A DNA stretch of 10,949 bases from the NCBI GenBank assembly GCA_002417965.1, contig DIDD01000029.1:1-10949 (forward strand), written 5' to 3'. Each line of letters begins with the position of its first letter. The first letter of the stretch is position 1. This DNA comes from Veillonellaceae bacterium UBA5809. GTDB lineage: Bacteria; Bacillota; Negativicutes; Veillonellales; Dialisteraceae. The translations under genes and the position numbers were made by a program. Below, one piece after another: positions 6,663-10,949 of the stretch. A model generated the notes under the pieces. The model was not told where the DNA came from, searched no databases, and saw nothing but the letters and a program-made list of their open reading frames with translations.

Positions 6663-7312
6663 TCAGCTCCGCTGGCCACTGTGAGTCCAGTTACACGGAG
6701 AGCACCGGCTTTTTTCAACTCTTCTGCAGCGGCTTTCATCGTGGAACCTGTTGTATAAATATCATCCAGCAAAAGAATCTTTTTATCTTTTATCTGTTCT
6801 CCGCAGGGCACACAAAATGCCATACGGAGATTTTTTTGCCTTTCCTGCCGCCCTAATCTATGCTGGGGCGGAGTGTCCCGGATCCGTATGAGGGCAGAGA
6901 TATAACATTTTCCCATCTGCTCCATATATTTTTGGAAAATCAGATCCGTCTGGTTGCCGCCTCTTTCGGTCTTCCTTTTTTCAGACAAGGGCACGGGCAC
7001 ACATAAATCCGGTTCTTCCAGCCTTTCCCGCCAGGGAAACCGGCTGAGCAAAAAAGCAAACGATGTCTCCCGTACCGGATTTCCTGCGAATTTCAACTGG
7101 AGCAGCGCTTTTTTTAAAGGCCCCTGGTAATCTCCCAGTGTATAACATCCGTCAAGGTATGCATTCCTTGATCCGCCGATCATCCGCGGTCTCCAGACGG
7201 ACCGGAAGCAGGTGCTGCACCAGTCTCCCTGTTCCTCCACAAAAGCTCCGCATCCGGGGCACCGGGGCGGATACAGCAAATCAAGACATAGTTTCAGAAT
7301 ATTCAGGATCAA
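6659..7312 (-). CDS. comF: ComF family phosphoribosyltransferase-like DNA-uptake protein
   Basis: This 217-residue protein matches the ComF/GntX family, linked to natural transformation and DNA uptake. The N-terminus begins LLYPPRCPGCG and has a four-cysteine zinc site (C18, C21, C32, C35). The central part has PVPLSEKRKTERGGNQ (about 106-120), and the C-terminal half has the phosphoribosyltransferase loop ILLLDDIYTTGSTM (179-192). Length is normal. The start must be the TTG at 7312, because an in-frame TGA lies four codons upstream and there is no early ATG. AAGGAGGAGA lies just before it with rather short spacing. The first 32 bases overlap the end of recD2, so translation is probably coupled. 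Its stop overlaps the end of the convergent HD-GYP gene by four bases. Whether this organism is naturally transformable cannot be judged here. Confidence 0.92.
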   Translation of the reverse strand: MILNILKLCLDLLYPPRCPGCGAFVEEQGDWCSTCFRSVWRPRMIGGSRNAYLDGCYTLGDYQGPLKKALLQLKFAGNPVRETSFAFLLSRFPWRERLEEPDLCVPVPLSEKRKTERGGNQTDLIFQKYMEQMGKCYISALIRIRDTPPQHRLGRQERQKNLRMAFCVPCGEQIKDKKILLLDDIYTTGSTMKAAAEELKKAGALRVTGLTVASGAD

Positions 7313-9431
7313 TCTCCTCCTTCAGCCATGCATGGAAAAGGCTGCATCTTCCCCCGTCTCTGTGATGTCTCACCGCCGTTTCCAACGCATCATGGGTGGT
7401 AATCAGAATGACTTTCTTTTTAGCACGTGTTACCGCCGTATATAAAAGATTTCGCTGAAGCATAATCGCATGCACCGGAAGCAGAATAAGGAAAACCGTT
7501 TCATATTCACTTCCCTGGCTTTTATGTACCGTAACAGCATAGGCAAGCTGAAGCGCCCCCCATTCATTGCGGCTGTATACCAGTTCTTTTTCAGGAAAAC
7601 GGACAAAAATCCTGTCTTTCGTCACGGCCCACACTACGCCTATATCCCCATTGTAGATTCCTTTCCCGTAGTCATTTATTCTCTGCATTACTTTATCTCC
7701 TATACGGTATGGAAGCGCCGTGTCCCCGGGTTTCCTGAGCATGTTCTGAAGGGACTGGTTCAGACTGTCCACACCGCAGAGTCCTTTATAAACAGGAGAC
7801 AGAACCTGCATGGAAAATTGATTGTCCCCGCTGCCATACTCCATATCCCGGCACAGCTTCAGAAGCAGTTCTCTGGCCTCTGCTTCTCCGGACACCTCAC
7901 GGATCTGGAATTCTCCCCGGGAGTCAGAAACCGGACAGAGTCCCTGTCTGATTTTTTCAGCATTTTCAACAATGCCGCTTCCTTCCTGCTGACGGAATAT
8001 ATGACGCAGTTCAGTCACCGGTATACGCCCCCATGAGATGAGATCCCGCAGCGGGTATCCTGCTCCTACGGGCGGGAGCTGCTGTGTGTCTCCTACCAGA
8101 ACCAGACGGCTTCCGTCACGTATGGCACAAAGCAGGCGGTACAGTACTGCCATATCAAGCATGGATGCTTCATCTACAATAATCAGTTTTTCATCAAGAG
8201 GATCGCTGGCGTTTTTTCCAAAAAACACGCCTTCATCACGCAGCTCCGCTTCCAGTGATTTATGAATGGTATCTGCATTTCGTCCGCTGGATATGGCCAG
8301 TCTCTTCGCTGCCCGTCCGGTAGGAGCCATGAGACGTACAGAAAGGCCCCACTGATCAGCAGCTGCAATGACTGCTTTTATCAGTGTCGTTTTCCCCGTC
8401 CCCGGGCCTCCTGTAATAATGGTCACCGGAGAGAAAAAAATAGAAGATACCGCTTCCCGCTGTTCTTCTGCCAGGGTAATGCCGTTATGTGCCTCAAACT
8501 GCTCAATCACTGCTTTCAGGGCGCCCGTTTTCTGTATATTGCCGTTCATAAGGCGGTTCATATGGATGGCTGATTCTGTTTCTGCCTCGTAAAGGGAAGG
8601 CAGGTAAATATAGCGGCATCTCTTGTATATGGCCGAAGGAAACAGTCCTGCAGAAAGAATATCACTCCCTACTGAACGTATCCGGTCTTCTCCGACATGA
8701 AGGAGCAGCGCTGTGTCATGATAGAGGTTTTCTTCCGGAATACAGCAATGCCCCTCTCCGGACGACTGTGCGAGAATATAGCGGAACCCTTCTTCTATTC
8801 TGTCTTCGTCATCCGGAAGAATTCCTTCTTCCCGTGCAATCCGGTCTACCGCATGAAATCCTATACCGGGAATTTCCCCGATCATCCGATAAGGCATGGT
8901 TTTGATCACGTCCCAGGCATCCTCGCCGTAAGCCTGACGGATCACAGCGGCAAAACGTCCGGGAATCCCCGCCGTCTGCAGAAACAAAACCAGTTCATGG
9001 AGGGCTGCTGTATTCTCATAGGATTCCTTGATTTTCTGCCATGTCTTTTCTCCGATTCCCGGAACTTCCAGCAGGGCTTCCATATGATGATCCATGACGT
9101 CCAATGTCCGGTTTCCGAAACAGTCTATAATGCGCCGTGCTAAAGCCGGTCCAATTCCGTCAATCATTCCCGATCCGAGAAATTTCTCGATTCCTTCTGA
9201 TTCGTCAGGTTTTTCTCTCTGCATGCGGACTGCACGGAACTGCATGCCAAAACGGGGATGCTTTTGCCAGCATCCCCACATGGTTACCTTTTCTCCTGCA
9301 CAGGGTGTTTCAACGGGCCCTGCTACTGTGATGCCGCGTCCGGGATTCTGTGTGCGGATTTTAAAAACACAGAAAAAATTCCCGGAGCCTGAATAAATGA
9401 CATCAGTCACTGTCCCCTTCAGTTCTTCCAT
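7281..9431 (-). CDS. recD2: RecD2-type 5'-3' DNA helicase (superfamily 1)
   Basis: This 716-residue protein has the layout of RecD2, the RecBC-independent RecD-like helicase of Bacillota and Deinococcus, which acts in DNA repair and replication stress. An N-terminal OB-like part starts ELKGTVTDVIY. Helix-hairpin-helix segments follow: IDGIGPALARRI (about 90-101), LEVPGIGEKTW (121-131) and IGEIPGIGFHAVDRIA (184-199). The helicase core has Walker A GGPGTGKTT (341-349), Walker B IIVDEAS (417-423), GDTQQLPPVGAG (448-458), a late HKSQGSE (636-642) and YTAVTRAKKKV (664-674). I chose the ATG at 9431. It lies two bases after the chorismate mutase stop, behind AAGGAT, and begins at the conserved first strand; the frame upstream is only that gene read in another frame. 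All core motifs look intact. comF starts within its last 32 bases. Confidence 0.96.
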   Translation of the reverse strand: MEELKGTVTDVIYSGSGNFFCVFKIRTQNPGRGITVAGPVETPCAGEKVTMWGCWQKHPRFGMQFRAVRMQREKPDESEGIEKFLGSGMIDGIGPALARRIIDCFGNRTLDVMDHHMEALLEVPGIGEKTWQKIKESYENTAALHELVLFLQTAGIPGRFAAVIRQAYGEDAWDVIKTMPYRMIGEIPGIGFHAVDRIAREEGILPDDEDRIEEGFRYILAQSSGEGHCCIPEENLYHDTALLLHVGEDRIRSVGSDILSAGLFPSAIYKRCRYIYLPSLYEAETESAIHMNRLMNGNIQKTGALKAVIEQFEAHNGITLAEEQREAVSSIFFSPVTIITGGPGTGKTTLIKAVIAAADQWGLSVRLMAPTGRAAKRLAISSGRNADTIHKSLEAELRDEGVFFGKNASDPLDEKLIIVDEASMLDMAVLYRLLCAIRDGSRLVLVGDTQQLPPVGAGYPLRDLISWGRIPVTELRHIFRQQEGSGIVENAEKIRQGLCPVSDSRGEFQIREVSGEAEARELLLKLCRDMEYGSGDNQFSMQVLSPVYKGLCGVDSLNQSLQNMLRKPGDTALPYRIGDKVMQRINDYGKGIYNGDIGVVWAVTKDRIFVRFPEKELVYSRNEWGALQLAYAVTVHKSQGSEYETVFLILLPVHAIMLQRNLLYTAVTRAKKKVILITTHDALETAVRHHRDGGRCSLFHAWLKEEIDPEYSETMS

Positions 9432-9433
9432 GA

Positions 9434-9709
9434 TTATTGATCCTTCTGTCTGACCGCTTCTTCTGCCTTCCTGCACAGTTTCATAAGCTGCCGGTACCAG
9501 ACTGCAAATGCAGGTCTGGAAGAGATGTCCGCAATAAGAGCGGACAGTTCCTGTACATTTTTCTCTTCTCTTTCTGCATCATAAATGGGCATGTCATGCT
9601 GGATTTTATAGGCAGCGACCTGCTTCACTAAAGACATCCTTTTTTCAAAAAGTCCAGTCATGTCCCGGTCTGCCGAACGGATGGCCGCTCTGAGTTCTTC
9701 CAGCTCCAT
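9434..9709 (-). CDS. Chorismate mutase, AroQ type
   Basis: This 91-residue, all-helical protein is a monofunctional AroQ-class chorismate mutase, which turns chorismate into prephenate on the way to phenylalanine and tyrosine. Compared with the E. coli domain, the active-site residues align as R7 (LR at the start of helix 1), R24 (EKR), K35 (AYK), D44 (IYDAEREE), R47 and E48. Helix 3 residues are less clear to me. Length is normal for a single-domain enzyme, and there is no fused prephenate dehydratase, dehydrogenase or DAHP synthase. The start at 9709 follows GGAGGAG, twelve bases after the proS stop, and recD2 begins two bases after its own stop. It therefore sits inside a proS-recD2-comF unit rather than an aromatic biosynthesis operon. 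No signal peptide is seen, so it should be cytoplasmic. Confidence 0.9.
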   Translation of the reverse strand: MELEELRAAIRSADRDMTGLFEKRMSLVKQVAAYKIQHDMPIYDAEREEKNVQELSALIADISSRPAFAVWYRQLMKLCRKAEEAVRQKDQ

Positions 9710-9721
9710 GTTGTCTCCTCC

Positions 9722-10949
9722 TTACTGATGCTTTTCTTCCAGCTGCTGCAGCATTCTTTCAGTAAGACTGCTGCATTCTTCCAATGTGGTAGTAATGGTT
9801 TCTCCTGTTTTCCTGACACGGATTTCTACGCATCCGTTTTCCTTATAATGGCGTCCAACGGTGATTCTGACTGGATACCCAATCAGATCCGCATCTTTGA
9901 ATTTGATGCCGGCCCGTTCATCTCTGTCATCCAGCACAGTTTCATCATGGTTCTCTTCCATGCAGTCATAAATATGCTGGGCAGCTTCCATAATATCGGG
10001 ATCTTTTGTATTGGCCGGTACAATAACGACCTGATAGGGAGCAATGGACACCGGCCAGATAATTCCGTTTTCATCATGGTTTTGTTCAATGGAAGCCGCC
10101 ATTGTGCGGGTTACACCGATACCATAGCACCCCATGACGACAGGTTTGGATTTTCCTTCTTTATCCAGGTAGGTGCATCCCAGTTTTTCACTGTATTTTG
10201 TGCCCAGTTTAAAGACCTGGCCTACTTCAATTCCCTTTCTGATCTGAATATGGCCCCCGCATACAGGGCATGAATCCTCTTCTGTAATCAGACGGATTGT
10301 ATCAGTCATAACAGCTCCGAAATCACGTTTGGGATTGACATGAATGTAGTGGGTATCTTTTTCATTAGCCCCGCATACGGCATCCTGCATATTCATAACC
10401 GTCTCATCAACAATGACTTTAAAATGGGCTGAGTCAGAAAGGCCTACCGGACTGATATAGCCTGCAGTGAGTCCGCATTTCTTAAGATCATCATCGCCGG
10501 CCATAGCCAGTGTGTTGGCATGAAAAAGATTCTGAAGCCGTACTTCATTCACTTCATGATCGCCTCTTACCATGGCCAGGACAACGGTATCATCCGCTTT
10601 ATAGACAACGGCCTTGACCGACCGGTTAATAGGAAGGTGCAGGTAAGCACATACTCCTTCAATAGTATGCGCACCGGGTGTAGATACTTTTTCTTTCTCT
10701 TTCTTATTTTCTTCCTGACCGGAAATTGTCCGTGGAACAGCTGCCTCTACATTGGCGGCAAAATCACAGTTCCCGCAGTAAACAACATCGGCTTCCCCGG
10801 ATTCTGCAAGAGCTTCAAATTCATGGGAGGCATTGCCCCCGATGGCTCCGGAATCAGCCAGGACCGGACGGAAATGAAGCCCGCACCGTGTAAAAATACG
10901 TGTATAGGCATCATACATCGCCTGATAGTGGATATCCAGACCTTCCTGG
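9722..10949 (-). CDS. proS: Prolyl-tRNA synthetase, bacterial type (partial, N-terminus off the right edge)
   Basis: This enzyme charges tRNA(Pro) with proline in the cytoplasm. About 409 codons are visible, reading in frame to the right edge (EGLDIHYQAMYDAY); bacterial-type enzymes have about 570 residues, so about 160 N-terminal residues including motif 1 are missing. Visible in order are RCGLHFRPVLADSGAIGG and SHEFEALAE, then the inserted editing domain with SVKAVVYKADD and a run up to VMTDTIRLITEEDSCPVCGG. Motif 3 follows as MGCYGIGVTRTMAAS, then the C-terminal anticodon-binding domain from YQVVIVPAN to the end. The insert marks the bacterial class, whose domain hydrolyses Ala-tRNA(Pro). 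Its lysine matches the position needed for editing in E. coli. The gene leads at least three others: chorismate mutase, recD2 and comF. Its promoter lies outside the window. Confidence 0.96.
   Translation of the reverse strand, partial: QEGLDIHYQAMYDAYTRIFTRCGLHFRPVLADSGAIGGNASHEFEALAESGEADVVYCGNCDFAANVEAAVPRTISGQEENKKEKEKVSTPGAHTIEGVCAYLHLPINRSVKAVVYKADDTVVLAMVRGDHEVNEVRLQNLFHANTLAMAGDDDLKKCGLTAGYISPVGLSDSAHFKVIVDETVMNMQDAVCGANEKDTHYIHVNPKRDFGAVMTDTIRLITEEDSCPVCGGHIQIRKGIEVGQVFKLGTKYSEKLGCTYLDKEGKSKPVVMGCYGIGVTRTMAASIEQNHDENGIIWPVSIAPYQVVIVPANTKDPDIMEAAQHIYDCMEENHDETVLDDRDERAGIKFKDADLIGYPVRITVGRHYKENGCVEIRVRKTGETITTTLEECSSLTERMLQQLEEKHQ

Noticed and set aside
7470..8036. Plus-strand open frame of 188 codons
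   Set aside because: It is antisense to the intact recD2 helicase core, has no ribosome-binding site and has no recognisable motifs.
9728..10273. Plus-strand open frame of 181 codons
   Set aside because: It is antisense to the proS motif 3 and anticodon-binding region, and its composition looks like a reverse-frame shadow.
1..10949. CRISPR, transposon, phage, tRNA or rRNA content
   Set aside because: I saw no regular direct repeats, terminal inverted repeats with a transposase, cloverleaf sequence or ribosomal RNA signatures on either strand.

Overview
The window reads as ordinary core chromosome from a bacterium of the Bacillota (Firmicutes). It carries RNase Y, RecD2, ComF, a bacterial-type prolyl-tRNA synthetase with an editing insert, a YbaK deacylase, strong GGAGG ribosome-binding sites and sigma-A-like promoters. 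The paired DUF445 membrane genes and moderate GC content would suit an anaerobe such as a member of the Negativicutes. That placement is an inference made without any search. I see no mobile element, CRISPR array, tRNA or rRNA, and no stretch over 300 bases without a gene.

Layout. Positions 1-1351 (minus strand) hold most of rny, cut at the left edge and driven by its own promoter. Positions 1499-5555 (minus) hold a tightly packed five-gene unit. In transcription order it is a YbaK-type deacylase, a metallo-beta-lactamase-fold hydrolase, a small four-helix membrane protein and two tandem DUF445 membrane proteins. Junctions within the unit overlap or are separated by a few bases. Positions 5556-5756 are a divergent promoter region. 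Positions 5757-6662 (plus) hold a short GNAT-like protein and a standalone HD-GYP protein. Positions 6659-10949 (minus) hold a second packed unit, proS (5' end off the right edge), a chorismate mutase, recD2 and comF. comF ends four bases inside the convergent HD-GYP gene.

How the genes work together. The window has two layers of proline-tRNA quality control: the editing insert inside ProRS and a separate YbaK-type deacylase in a different operon. ProRS, chorismate mutase, RecD2 and ComF appear to be co-transcribed but serve different processes (translation, aromatic amino acid synthesis, DNA repair and DNA uptake). RNase Y and the DUF445 proteins are membrane-anchored. The joint role of the membrane genes, the hydrolase and the deacylase is unknown.

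No obviously new multi-gene system is visible. The items most worth a second look are the DUF445 and small membrane protein module, the HD-GYP protein with altered motifs, the symmetric elements at the rny and ybaK promoters, and the terminator-less convergent overlap.
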